From assembly GCF_030915485.1 (NCBI RefSeq), contig NZ_CP133266.1:4034001-4098000 (forward strand): a stretch of 64,000 bases of DNA, written 5' to 3'. Within the stretch, counting starts at the first letter, position 1, and every line of letters starts with the position of its first letter. Both the position numbers and the translations under genes were made by a program. A model generated the notes under the pieces. The model worked only from the letters and a program-made list of their open reading frames with translations. It was not told the DNA's origin and did not search any database. Below, piece after piece: positions 1 through 8,405 of the stretch. The DNA is from Neobacillus sp. PS3-40. Its GTDB lineage: Bacteria; Bacillota; Bacilli; Bacillales; Cytobacillaceae.

Positions 1-69
1 ATTAATTAGGACAAGTTTTATTGCATGTGGGAAGTAGATCAATAAATGGAAAAGGAGAACTAAATCCAT

Positions 70-795
70 ATGGAGTTCCTACAAGAAATAGTGAATAATT
101 ATCGCGCTTTTTTTTCATTAGAAGCTTTTGAAAATGTAGTTTTTAATCCTGCTAGTTGGGGAGTTATTGGAACTCTTATTATCCTTGAAGGATTATTATC
201 TGCTGATAACGCTTTGGTTTTAGCGGTGATGGTGAAGCATCTACCAAAGGACCAACGAAAGAAAGCACTTTTCTATGGAATTTTTGGTGCTTATTTTTTC
301 CGCGTTGTTGTGATTGGAATAGGAATTTCTTTAATTCATATTGCCTGGATTAAAATAGTCTGTGGTCATTATCTACTTTGGATTGTTTTTCAGAACTTAC
401 TTCAGAAAAATGATCAAGAAGATGGGGTCCAAAATAAAAAAATGGCCTTTTGGAAAACAGTGTTAACAGTGGAGTTAATGGACATTTCGTTTAGCTTTGA
501 CAGTGTGATTGCAGCATTTGGAGTTTCAAATCAAGTATGGGTCCTATTCTTAGGAGGGGTACTAGGTATTCTAATGATGAGAGGTGTCGCAAATTTATTC
601 TTGGCATTGATTGAAAAAGTACCAGAATTTGAAACAACGGCGTTTGTTTTAATTGCCATTATCGGAGTAAAAATGATCCTTTCTGCTTTCGGCTTTCATA
701 TGGATGAAATGGTATTCTTCACCGTAATAATCACGATTTTCTTAGGAACATTTATTGTTCATTTATTTAGAAAAGGGTATAAAACAACTGTATAA
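70..795 (+). CDS. TerC/Alx family integral membrane protein
   Basis: Membrane protein of the TerC/Alx family, a group linked to Mn2+ or other metal efflux. It is 241 aa, the usual size of the short Bacillus members (YceF/YkoY type), with about seven hydrophobic segments. The two conserved acidic motifs are visible: E40 with S44-A-D46-N47 in an early helix, and E135, D138 and D144 (FSFDS) in a middle helix. AAGGAG lies 12 bases before the ATG. Only 69 bases of upstream sequence are present, so a yybP-ykoY Mn riboswitch, common before such genes, could not be checked. The transported ion cannot be read from the sequence. Confidence 0.88.
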   Translation: MEFLQEIVNNYRAFFSLEAFENVVFNPASWGVIGTLIILEGLLSADNALVLAVMVKHLPKDQRKKALFYGIFGAYFFRVVVIGIGISLIHIAWIKIVCGHYLLWIVFQNLLQKNDQEDGVQNKKMAFWKTVLTVELMDISFSFDSVIAAFGVSNQVWVLFLGGVLGILMMRGVANLFLALIEKVPEFETTAFVLIAIIGVKMILSAFGFHMDEMVFFTVIITIFLGTFIVHLFRKGYKTTV

Positions 796-958
796 TTTTT
801 TGAGAGGAGAGGGCAAACGAGCCTTTTCCTTTTTTACTTCTTACTGGCATTTTATAGTGAAACCAACTTAAATAGAGGAGGTTTTAAGAGGAGTTACATT
901 GGTAATATGTGTGTTTATTATTAATCATATCGATTTTAATCCAAAAAAAATAGAACTA

Positions 959-982
959 GGTGAATGATCTCACCCTTTTTTT
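959..982 (+). terminator. Probable terminator, gap after terC-like gene
   Basis: A 5-bp stem GGTGA/TCACC with a 6-base loop is followed by C and a T run. It sits in the 354-base gap between the TerC gene and the next gene; apart from it, the gap holds only AT-rich sequence and no coding frame. Confidence 0.45.
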
Positions 983-1149
983 GTAAGCTGTGCGCCCAAA
1001 GTTTTTTTGAAAAAAATCCCAAATAAACGCACGCTCAGCCCGAATTTTCTAGATTTAAAAATTTTTTTGCTAGATAATAAAAAAAAAGAGGCAAATTGCT
1101 TTAATATAGAATATAGTTAAGTTATCTGTTTTCACAAGGGGTTACCACT

Positions 1150-1713
1150 ATGAGTATAAAACATAAAAAGTATAATTTTTTTCAACGACTAGGACGTGCT
1201 TTTAGGTACAATTTTATTAAGCTTTTTCGATCTCCTGGAGGAGCCAAAAAGGTATCCTTGGGATTTTCCCTTGGTTTTGGCTTAGAAATGCTGGTTCTTT
1301 CAACCGCTGGACTAATTTATATATTGTTTATACCAATTGTACGTATATCCAAAGGCTCATTACCTGCTGCAATCATCGGAAATGTTATTGGAAAACTATC
1401 CTTTCTTCCCGTTATTCTTTTACCTTTTGCTAAAAAGGTTGGGAAAATAATCTACCCAATGACAGTTAGAATAGGTCACAATGCTCCTTTTTCTTTACAG
1501 AATTTAATGCACGGTGATTTTAGTGGCTTAATTGGTATTCTTCATGGAGGAATACATCTTTTAATAGGAATGACTGCTTTAGGAATTGTACTTGGTTTGA
1601 CTTCATACTTTATAGTTCATTATTTCTATGAAAAAACAAAAGAAAATAGATTAACAAGAATTCGTGAAAAACATGCGTTACGTAAAAAGAACCTCAATAA
1701 TAATTTAACATGA
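1150..1713 (+). CDS. DUF2062 domain membrane protein
   Basis: 187-aa protein of the DUF2062 family, small membrane proteins of unknown function found in many bacteria. A basic N-terminus (about residues 1-35, with the F-R-Y-N-F-I-K-L-F-R-S-P-G pattern typical of the family) precedes three hydrophobic segments at roughly 40-65, 75-100 and 125-160. The basic C-terminal tail ends in KKNLNNN. AAGGGG lies 8 bases before the ATG. It is a single gene, closed by the bidirectional terminator at 1815-1850. No substrate or partner is evident. Confidence 0.8.
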   Translation: MSIKHKKYNFFQRLGRAFRYNFIKLFRSPGGAKKVSLGFSLGFGLEMLVLSTAGLIYILFIPIVRISKGSLPAAIIGNVIGKLSFLPVILLPFAKKVGKIIYPMTVRIGHNAPFSLQNLMHGDFSGLIGILHGGIHLLIGMTALGIVLGLTSYFIVHYFYEKTKENRLTRIREKHALRKKNLNNNLT

Positions 1714-1814
1714 GTTCTGGATTTGGAGATAATTAATCAACAATTTTGTGCGACTGTCACCACCCGTAGGTCACCACAAAAAATTGTCCTATTTATTGAG
1801 TGGGAAAAAATGGT

Positions 1815-1850
1815 AAAAACACTTGGATTTTTCTTAATCCAAGTGTTTTT
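1815..1850. terminator. Bidirectional Rho-independent terminator
   Basis: Inverted repeat AAAAACACTTGGATT / AATCCAAGTGTTTTT with a 6-base loop, T-tailed on both strands. It lies between the converging DUF2062 gene and the CcdC-like gene and can stop transcription from both sides. Confidence 0.9.
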
Positions 1851-1963
1851 TTTATGTTTTTATAGTTTATTTCTGCATATATTATTACTGATTTTTCACG
1901 TTAACCGAACCTCGTTACTAAAAACACGTTTCTTTTTATTGGAAACAAGATTTTTTAACTTGA

Positions 1964-2410
1964 TTATGATCTGCTATCCGCTGCTAGATTACCAATATAA
2001 AGCCTGCGAAATTTAATATAACTTCCAATTCGCCAAATACTAACATAAAAAAAGGCCAATGCCATTGTTAGAATAGTAAAATCAATTGTATCAATATTTT
2101 TAAAGTATTGGCTTAAGGAAACTCGAATTATGATAATAGCAATAATAACAAATTTAAAATTTTTATTCGGCTTTGAATAAATATAGCCATCCTCTCGAAT
2201 TTCATAGGATGTTTGTGAAAGCATGATTCCCCCAAACAATATTCCAAGTAAACTTGCAATTAACATTTCCCAATAGGCTGGTAGATGAAACGGTTTACCT
2301 GGTATGTGCATCAGCTGGGTGATACTCAATGAAAATAATACAAGAACAAGTAAAAATGGAACAATAATTCCAAAGCCTCCCTTTTTAATTGGTTGCTTTT
2401 TTCCCATCAT
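1964..2410 (-). CDS. CcdC-like membrane protein (DUF1453)
   Basis: Small multi-span membrane protein resembling Bacillus CcdC, which is encoded near cytochrome c maturation genes in B. subtilis. Four hydrophobic segments are visible, and the central block (TSYEIREDGYIYSKP, then a segment with I-R-V-S-L-S-Q-Y) matches the family signature of T-x-E-I-R...K...R-I/V. The reading frame is open to 2455, but AAAGGATGG lies before the two adjacent ATGs at 2410/2407, so the start near 2410 (148 aa) is preferred. It stands alone here, with no cytochrome c maturation gene beside it. Function is known only by family. Confidence 0.68.
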   Translation of the reverse strand: MMGKKQPIKKGGFGIIVPFLLVLVLFSLSITQLMHIPGKPFHLPAYWEMLIASLLGILFGGIMLSQTSYEIREDGYIYSKPNKNFKFVIIAIIIIRVSLSQYFKNIDTIDFTILTMALAFFYVSIWRIGSYIKFRRLYIGNLAADSRS

Positions 2411-2616
2411 TTTATTTCCATCCTTTCTAAGGATCACTTTTATTATGATTAACATTCCGTCATTTTGTTATTATAAACAACAGAAGTTAAAATAAGATAG
2501 TGTAGAATTTCATGATTTTAGTATGAGAATTTTCATATGGAATCCTTTTAATCACAATAAGCTTTACTAAAGATGTTTCACGTCATGGTTGGTCAAAGTT
2601 TAGTGGGAAATGATCG

Positions 2617-2664
2617 GGAGAATGACGAACAGATTTTTGCCGCTGTTCGTTATTCTCCTTTTTT
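2617..2664 (+). terminator. Orphan Rho-independent terminator
   Basis: A 16-bp nearly perfect stem (GGAGAATGACGAACAG / CTGTTCGTTATTCTCC, one mismatch) is followed by T6. The T-tail is on the plus strand, yet the nearest gene upstream is on the minus strand. It may close an unannotated short transcript or act as a leader element for the AIM24 gene. Confidence 0.75.
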
Positions 2665-2730
2665 CTTCAAAATTTGAAACATAAATACCTATGGTTACGT
2701 AATAACTAATATAGAAAGGGTGTGTTGGTA

Positions 2731-3423
2731 TTGAGCAGATACTCGATTCATGAATTTATTAAAAAAACAGAGCAAGAGGATAAAGGCGAGGGCTTATTCG
2801 AATTGGAGACTCCTCGAATGCTTGAAGTCAACCTGGATGGTCAAGTTTGGGCCAAAGCAGGTTCGATGGTTGCCTATAATGGTCAAATCAAATTCGTCAG
2901 GGAGGGTATTTTAGAGAATGGTCTCGGAACAGCGTTCAAGAAGGCGTTATCTGGAGAAGGGGCTTCCTTAATGAAGGCTAATGGCCAAGGGAAATTATAT
3001 CTTGCGGATGAAGGTAAAAAGATCATTATCTTACATTTACAAAATGAAGCTATATATGTTAATGGTAACGATCTTCTCGCATTTGAACCAACAATAAAAT
3101 GGGATATTAAAATGATGAAACGGATTGCCGGGATGATGGCGGGTGGATTATTTAATGTACGATGTGAAGGAACTGGAATGATTGCCATTACCACACATCA
3201 TGAACCCCTTACACTATTGGTTTCACCAGGAAAACCTGTAATTACTGATCCAAACGCAACTGTGGCTTGGTCTGGGAACCTGCAACCTGAGTTACAAACG
3301 GATATTAGTTTGAAAACATTCCTTGGAAGAGGAAGCGGCGAATCTATTCAAATGAAATTTGAAGGAGATGGGTTTGTTGTCGTACAGCCTTACGAAGAGG
3401 TCAAAATGAAGGAAAAAGGATAA
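2731..3423 (+). CDS. AIM24 family protein
   Basis: Member of the AIM24 family (beta-rich, TRAP-like fold), widespread in Bacillus but of unknown function; the yeast namesake is mitochondrial. The pattern E-x-P-x-M-L-E-V-N-L near the start, then G-S-M-V-A-Y-N-G, G-x-G-x-A-F-K-K, and L-Y-L-A-D at about residue 90 fits the family. The frame opens at GTG 2722, but GAAAGGG (2714-2720) is properly spaced only for TTG 2731, which gives 230 aa beginning M-S-R-Y-S-I as in relatives. Single gene followed by a strong terminator. Confidence 0.85.
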   Translation: MSRYSIHEFIKKTEQEDKGEGLFELETPRMLEVNLDGQVWAKAGSMVAYNGQIKFVREGILENGLGTAFKKALSGEGASLMKANGQGKLYLADEGKKIIILHLQNEAIYVNGNDLLAFEPTIKWDIKMMKRIAGMMAGGLFNVRCEGTGMIAITTHHEPLTLLVSPGKPVITDPNATVAWSGNLQPELQTDISLKTFLGRGSGESIQMKFEGDGFVVVQPYEEVKMKEKG

Positions 3424-3427
3424 GTTA

Positions 3428-3460
3428 AAGAGCAGCTGGCTTCCGTGCTGCTCTTTTTAA
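3428..3460 (+). terminator. Terminator of AIM24 gene
   Basis: Stem AGAGCAGC / GCTGCTCT with T5 directly after the AIM24 stop codon. Confidence 0.88.
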
Positions 3461-3480
3461 TTGTTAAAAATAAGGCTATG

Positions 3481-3723
3481 TTATTGAATAGGCATCCAAT
3501 TAACTTTCCAGATCCCTTTGTTACTTTTGGTTAGTCCGAAGCCTTGTCCTGAGTCCTTTAAGATTAAAATATAGGCTTTAGTCTCACTTTGAATCCTTTC
3601 CTGAAGGGGAGCCGATTTTAGTGAATCCAAGAATTTTCCATTACTTGCTTGATAACTTGGCTGTTTTACTGCCAATTCGTATTCTTCATAGGATTTATTT
3701 TTCAGATGAAATAAATCCAACAC
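3481..3723 (-). CDS. Hypothetical protein, possibly a gene remnant
   Basis: 80-aa frame with a GTG or TTG start and no clear ribosome binding site. No family is recognised. The C-terminus (G-I-W-K-V-N-W-M-P-I-Q) resembles the end of small secreted domains in which a mature domain closes with a Trp-rich strand, and the frame has no signal peptide. It could therefore be the 3' part of a decayed lipoprotein gene. It lies antiparallel, between the AIM24 terminator and the IclR gene. Confidence 0.35.
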   Translation of the reverse strand: MLDLFHLKNKSYEEYELAVKQPSYQASNGKFLDSLKSAPLQERIQSETKAYILILKDSGQGFGLTKSNKGIWKVNWMPIQ

Positions 3724-3851
3724 TGATGTTCATTTACTAATATAATTGGCAAACTAATATCGCTTTGTCACTTCATTGCTTTGCTGAAATGATCAAATCT
3801 TCTAAAAATAGATATTGTTTAGAACTTTCCCCTATGATAACATTAAAGTGT

Positions 3852-3888
3852 AATCACATACATGATTATAAATCACATATGTGATTTA
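3852..3888. promoter_or_regulatory. Tandem palindromic operator before IclR gene
   Basis: A perfect 20-bp palindrome (taaatcacatatgtgattta, 3869-3888) ends 15 bases before the IclR start, just ahead of its ribosome binding site. A weaker copy, aatcacatacatgatt, lies at 3852-3867, with centres 19 bp apart. Position and symmetry suggest an autoregulatory IclR operator. Confidence 0.6.
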
Positions 3889-3903
3889 AATGGAGGTAAA
3901 AAA

Positions 3904-4650
3904 ATGTCTGTGAAATCAGCAGAACGTGTGCTAAAGGTGTTTGAGTTACTTGCTCAGCACCAAGAGGGACTAACGATAAAGAGTGTAAGTGAATTTCTTT
4001 CAATTCCACAAAGCAGTACTTCCGGTTTGATTGAAACGATGTTTTTGGAAGGCTTCTTAACTGTTGACTCCTCTAAAAGATACAGGCTCGGCCCAAAACT
4101 TATTCATCTCGGTCATGTTGCATTGGATTCTTTGGATATATCTACACAAGGAATTCCTTTTCTTAAGGATTTAATGGAAGATGTTCAAGAAACAGTATTT
4201 ATGGCGATACTAGCAGATTCAGAACTTGCGTATGTTGCAAAGATTAATAGTAAACGGTCAATAAGGACAACCGCTCAACCTGGCCTAAGTAAGCCTTTAT
4301 ACTGTACTGGTTTAGGAAAAACATTTTTAACCTTTCTGCCAGAAGAAGTGAGAGATGAGCTCTTGAGCAAATTAGAGCTAAAACCAATTACTCCAAAGAC
4401 CATCACAAGTGTAGAGACACTTAAAGATCAGTTAAAATCATTTGCTGAAATGGGTTATTCAATTGATGACGAGGAAAATGAAGAAGGTTTAATTTGTTTT
4501 GCTGCTCCGGTATTTGGCGCAGATCGAATCATTCATGCTGCAATCAGTATAGCTGGCCCTAAAGAAAGAATGGTAAAACAAAAGGATTTTATCGTTGGAA
4601 AATTGCTTGAGACTTCTAGGAAAATAGCTAATAGTATTGGCTACAAATAA
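3904..4650 (+). CDS. IclR family transcriptional regulator
   Basis: 248-aa IclR-type regulator. Residues about 5-65 form the winged helix-turn-helix (S-A-E-R-V-L-K-V-F-E-L-L, then S-S-T-S-G-L-I-E-T), and about 80-245 the effector domain (G-L-G-K-T-F-L near the middle, D-D-E-E-N-E-E-G-L-I-C-F-A-A-P-V towards the end). The frame is open from 3862, but TGGAGGT lies properly before ATG 3904. It heads the sugar-acid cluster, so it is the likely regulator of the genes that follow. KdgR-type IclR proteins commonly respond to KDG; the effector here is inference. Confidence 0.92.
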   Translation: MSVKSAERVLKVFELLAQHQEGLTIKSVSEFLSIPQSSTSGLIETMFLEGFLTVDSSKRYRLGPKLIHLGHVALDSLDISTQGIPFLKDLMEDVQETVFMAILADSELAYVAKINSKRSIRTTAQPGLSKPLYCTGLGKTFLTFLPEEVRDELLSKLELKPITPKTITSVETLKDQLKSFAEMGYSIDDEENEEGLICFAAPVFGADRIIHAAISIAGPKERMVKQKDFIVGKLLETSRKIANSIGYK

Positions 4651-4717
4651 CACTTTTTTGGCTGCTGCTGGATTGTGTTAAGACTAGCATATTCTAAATG
4701 TAAGGGGTTGAATAATC

Positions 4718-5767
4718 TTGAAGATGACATTTCGTTGGTTTGGTACTGGTGATTTAGTAACCTTATCAAACATTCGTCAAATTCCAGGAGTTACAGGAAT
4801 AGTATCTGCTATTTATGATATTCCTGTGGGTGAAGCATGGCCTTATGAAAAAATAATCAAACTCAAAACGCAGATTGAAGAATTTGGAATGACCTTGGAT
4901 GTAATTGAAAGTGTTCCCGTTCATGAGGATATCAAATTAGGCCTTGATACTCGAGATCAGTATATTAATAATTACAAAACAACAATTAAGAACCTAGGAA
5001 AAGCAGGCATTCCAGTAGTTTGCTATAACTTTATGCCGGTCTTTGACTGGACAAGATCTTCATTAGAATATGAGCTTCCAGATGGATCAACGTGCTTACG
5101 TTATGATGAAGAAATAGTTACTAAAATGAATCCTTTATCTGGAGAGCTTTCTCTTCCAGGCTGGGATGCAAGCTACCAGAAAGAAGATCTGCAAAATCTA
5201 TTAGAACAGTATAAAACTGTTTCTGAGGAAGATTTATGGAGAAATTTAGCCTATTTTATTCATGAAATCATGCCAATCGCTGAAGAATCCAATGTAAAAA
5301 TGGCTATTCATCCAGATGATCCACCATGGTCTATTTTCGGTTTGCCTCGAATTATCACAAATAAAGAAAATATCGATCGATTTTTAGAACTTTATAATAG
5401 TGCTAACAATGGGGTATGTATATGCAGTGGTTCATTAGGAGCAAACTCTGATAACGACATCCCTGAACTGGTTCGATATTTTGGTAAGAAACAACGTATT
5501 AACTTTATGCATATGCGTAATATCAAGATTAACGGGAAGAAATCATTCCAGGAGTCTGCTCATCTATCAAAAGAGGGTTCATTAGATATGTATGAGATAA
5601 TTCGTGCTCTCCGTGAATTCAATTACAATGGTCCAGTGCGCCCAGATCATGGTCGAATGATTTGGGGTGAAACAGGGAGACCAGGTTATGGACTTTTTGA
5701 CCGGGCACTTGGTGCAACATATCTTAATGGGTTATGGGAAGCTGTAAACAAGGAATGGTATCGCTAG
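4718..5767 (+). CDS. uxuA: Mannonate dehydratase
   Basis: Converts D-mannonate to 2-keto-3-deoxy-D-gluconate (KDG) in the hexuronate pathway; cytoplasmic, metal dependent. The 349-aa length and the conserved blocks (M-T-F-R-W-F-G at the start, H-P-D-D-P-P-W near residue 195, C-S-G-S-L-G, M-H-M-R-N, R-P-D-H-G-R near residue 310) match UxuA. The start is TTG 4718 with AAGGGG 10 bases upstream. Its product would be used by the kinase and aldolase at 10.4-12.1 kb. No uronate isomerase or mannonate oxidoreductase gene is present in the window, so mannonate may be taken up directly. Confidence 0.93.
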   Translation: MKMTFRWFGTGDLVTLSNIRQIPGVTGIVSAIYDIPVGEAWPYEKIIKLKTQIEEFGMTLDVIESVPVHEDIKLGLDTRDQYINNYKTTIKNLGKAGIPVVCYNFMPVFDWTRSSLEYELPDGSTCLRYDEEIVTKMNPLSGELSLPGWDASYQKEDLQNLLEQYKTVSEEDLWRNLAYFIHEIMPIAEESNVKMAIHPDDPPWSIFGLPRIITNKENIDRFLELYNSANNGVCICSGSLGANSDNDIPELVRYFGKKQRINFMHMRNIKINGKKSFQESAHLSKEGSLDMYEIIRALREFNYNGPVRPDHGRMIWGETGRPGYGLFDRALGATYLNGLWEAVNKEWYR

Positions 5768-5825
5768 ATTAATTTTTTTCAGCTTATTTCTTATCCATCA
5801 AACTATGGAAGAATAAATTTTAAAT

Positions 5826-5850
5826 AATAGCTTTGTTGAATGCTATTTTA
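5826..5850 (+). terminator. Weak hairpin after uxuA
   Basis: AATAGC / GCTATT stem followed by TTAT. It lies in the 316-base gap that separates uxuA from the ABC transporter promoter. Confidence 0.35.
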
Positions 5851-6000
5851 TGTGAAATTTACTTTTAGCGTATGCATAATAATTAGCCATAAACCAATCA
5901 ATTAGGTTAACCATCACCAAATAGTTATACATTAAATTGGATCTGTATAAATTTTTTTCGCAATTGACAAATCTACGAAAAAATATTTTTTTGGTATTCG

Positions 6001-6042
6001 TTGTAAAATCTACTTCTCTATAATATAATGAAACCGTTATCA
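6001..6042 (+). promoter_or_regulatory. Sigma-A promoter with CcpA cre box for ABC importer
   Basis: TTGTAA (6001-6006), 17-base spacer and TATAAT (6024-6029). The 14-base TGAAACCGTTATCA at 6029-6042 fits the cre consensus TGWAANCGNTNWCA at every position and overlaps the expected start of transcription, so carbon catabolite repression by CcpA is likely. A further palindrome, TTATCA-N4-TGATAA (6037-6052), overlaps it. Confidence 0.75.
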
Positions 6043-6083
6043 AGTCTGATAATAGAGAATATTTAGAAAAGAGGGGGAAAATT

Positions 6084-7403
6084 ATGAAAAAGAATTTCAT
6101 AGGCTTTAAGAAGACTGCTGGTACCCTTGCTTTAATATTGGGCCTTAGCACTGCATTAGTCGGCTGTAGTTCGGGAACATCAGAAACAGCTGGAAAGAAA
6201 GTAAAAGAAGCGCCAAAGGTTCAGGATATTCGCATTGTCGCTGCTAATCATCCATGGACAGAGGCAGTCAAGAAACTATTACCAGATTTCGAGAAAGAAA
6301 CAGGGATTAAAGTTAAAATTGATAGTTATTTTGAGGATCAACTTACACAAAAAACTTCAGTTGAATTTGCTTCTAATTCAAAGAATATTGATGTGGTAAT
6401 GTTCCGTCCTCTTCAAGACGGGAAAATGTTTCATAAGAATGGCTACTTCGGAAGCCTAAATGATTATGTAGCTAAAGAAGATAAATACACAGATGATTTT
6501 ATTCCATCCTCACTTGGTAGTGTTAAAGATGGCGATAAATTATATGGATTGCCGCTTGTAACGGAAACGGAAGTTCTTTACTACCGTAAGGATCTTTTAG
6601 AGAAAGCTGGTTTAGCTGTTCCAACTACACTAGAAGAACTTGAGAAGGATGCTAAACAATTAAATGATCCTAAAAATGGTGTTTCTGGTTTTGTCGCACG
6701 TGGAAAACGCGCTGCAGCTGTAACACAGTTCTCTAGCTTCTTGTATAGTTTTGGCGGGGACTTTATGAAGGATGGTCAATCAACTATTACTTCTCCTGAA
6801 GCGATTGCCGCATTTAACTACTACGGAAATCTATTGAATAAATATGGTCCTAAAGGTACGTTGAATATGAGCTGGCCAGAGGCAATGGCTGTATTTACAC
6901 AAGGAAAAGCAGCATTTTACACAGATGCATCATCATTATTTACAAATGCAACGGATCCATCTAAATCAACGGTATCTGACAAAGTTGGATTTGCTCCATT
7001 CCCAGCTGGTACAAATGGATCTAAGCCATACAATGTAACATCTTGGGCAATTGGTATTGGTGCTAATTCTGAGAAGAAGGATGCAGCATGGAAATTTATT
7101 AAATGGGTTGAAAGTAAAGAAATGGTTACAAAGCTACAAGCAGAAGGAAATCCTGGGGCAAGAATTTCTGTTTGGAATTCTCCAGAAGGAACAGCTAAGT
7201 TCCCTAAAGATTTAGCAGATGCAATGTCTGTTAACGGCGGAGAAAATGGCGTTTCTTATGATCGTCCACTTGTAATTGATGTAGGTAAAGCACGTGATAC
7301 AATTGGTGATGTTATCTTAGCAGGAATTGAAGGTAAAGACGTAAAAGCAGCTGCTGACAAAGCAAATACTGAATTTCAAGCAATTATTGATAGCGAGAAA
7401 TAA
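6084..7403 (+). CDS. Sugar-type ABC transporter, solute-binding lipoprotein
   Basis: 439-aa extracellular solute-binding protein, family 1 (carbohydrate CUT1 type). The signal peptide has a basic start, a hydrophobic core and lipobox L-V-G-C with the lipid-anchored cysteine at residue 28. The mature protein shows the family pattern W-T-E-A-V-K-K-L-L-P-D-F-E-K-E-T-G-I-K-V near its start and a central A-F-Y-T-D. ATG follows AGAGGGGG. It is followed by two hairpins and the two permease genes. From the neighbouring dehydratases the ligand is probably an aldonate or related sugar acid; that is inference. Confidence 0.93.
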   Translation: MKKNFIGFKKTAGTLALILGLSTALVGCSSGTSETAGKKVKEAPKVQDIRIVAANHPWTEAVKKLLPDFEKETGIKVKIDSYFEDQLTQKTSVEFASNSKNIDVVMFRPLQDGKMFHKNGYFGSLNDYVAKEDKYTDDFIPSSLGSVKDGDKLYGLPLVTETEVLYYRKDLLEKAGLAVPTTLEELEKDAKQLNDPKNGVSGFVARGKRAAAVTQFSSFLYSFGGDFMKDGQSTITSPEAIAAFNYYGNLLNKYGPKGTLNMSWPEAMAVFTQGKAAFYTDASSLFTNATDPSKSTVSDKVGFAPFPAGTNGSKPYNVTSWAIGIGANSEKKDAAWKFIKWVESKEMVTKLQAEGNPGARISVWNSPEGTAKFPKDLADAMSVNGGENGVSYDRPLVIDVGKARDTIGDVILAGIEGKDVKAAADKANTEFQAIIDSEK

Positions 7404-7484
7404 GGAATAGTAGCTAGCCAATATTCCTTGACGGCTTTCGGTTAGCAATCCAGGTTTAATGATGGATGCGTACTCGAAAGCCGT
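7402..7484 (+). promoter_or_regulatory. Intercistronic stem-loops after binding-protein gene
   Basis: Two consecutive hairpins: AAGGAATA/TATTCCTT (7402-7429), and a longer ACGGCTTTCG/CGAAAGCCGT (7431-7484) followed by TTTGTTTT. They lie between binding protein and permease genes, where partial termination or mRNA protection usually keeps binding-protein mRNA in excess. Confidence 0.6.
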
Positions 7485-7526
7485 TTGTTTTAAAATCCAA
7501 TTTTCATCTAGTAAGGAGGAGATAGC

Positions 7527-8405
7527 TTGTCAAATTGGATCGATCGTCACATTAAATGGGTTTTTACAATGCCAGCAGTCATTTTTGTTGGGCTTATGAT
7601 GGTTATGCCTGTGGGATATACACTTTGGTTGAGTTTCAATGAATGGAGTATGTCTAATATTGATCCACCTTTATGGGTAGCATTGGAAAACTATAAAACG
7701 TTATTCCATGATGAACTATTTATGAAGTCATTGGGGTTGATGTTTTATTTCACTATTGCTGCTGTTGCAACCGAAACGGTATTGGGTGTTGGACTTGCTA
7801 TTTTGATGAACCAACATATTGTTGGGAAAGGTCTTGTAAAGACATTGTTTTTATTGCCGATGGTTGCAACCCCTGTTGCAGTCGGATTGATTTGGGTTCT
7901 TATCTATGAACCTAATATTGGAATTGCAAACGTGTTTTTGCAAAAATTGGGTTTTCCAGGCCAAGAATGGTTAACATCACAAACACTCGTAATGCCATCT
8001 TTGATTATTATAGACGTATGGGAATGGACTCCGATGATAGCATTAATAGTTCTTGCCGGCCTAGTTTCTTTACCGAAGGATCCATATGAAGCGGCAATGA
8101 TTGACGGAGCTACTACATGGCAGATTTTTCGAAAGATTACACTTCCCTTATTAAAACCAACTCTTTACTCTGCTATATTGCTAAGAATGATCGACGCTTT
8201 AAAAACATTTGATATTATCTATGCGACAACACAAGGGGGACCAGGTACATCATCACAGACAATCAATATCTACGGGTATGTGTTGGGCTTTCAGTATTTC
8301 AAAATTGGTCAGGCTTCCGCCTTGCTAATGATATTTTTCCTCATTGTTCTAACAATTAGTGTTTTTACCATCCTATTAAGGAAGAGAGCGGGTGTCCACT
8401 TATGA
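7527..8405 (+). CDS. Sugar-type ABC transporter permease 1
   Basis: 292-aa inner-membrane permease of the CUT1 (MalF/LacF) type with about six hydrophobic segments. The ATPase contact loop (EAA motif) is visible as E-A-A-M-I-D-G-A-T-T-W-Q-I-F near residue 190. The start is TTG 7527 with AAGGAGGAG at good spacing. Its stop overlaps the start of the second permease by 4 bases, so the two are translationally coupled. No ATPase gene is found in the cluster, so a shared MsmX-type ATPase encoded elsewhere is likely. Confidence 0.93.
   Translation: MSNWIDRHIKWVFTMPAVIFVGLMMVMPVGYTLWLSFNEWSMSNIDPPLWVALENYKTLFHDELFMKSLGLMFYFTIAAVATETVLGVGLAILMNQHIVGKGLVKTLFLLPMVATPVAVGLIWVLIYEPNIGIANVFLQKLGFPGQEWLTSQTLVMPSLIIIDVWEWTPMIALIVLAGLVSLPKDPYEAAMIDGATTWQIFRKITLPLLKPTLYSAILLRMIDALKTFDIIYATTQGGPGTSSQTINIYGYVLGFQYFKIGQASALLMIFFLIVLTISVFTILLRKRAGVHL

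Noticed and set aside
1723-2016. 97-codon plus-strand frame
   Set aside because: It runs through the bidirectional terminator at 1815-1850 and has no plausible ribosome binding site.
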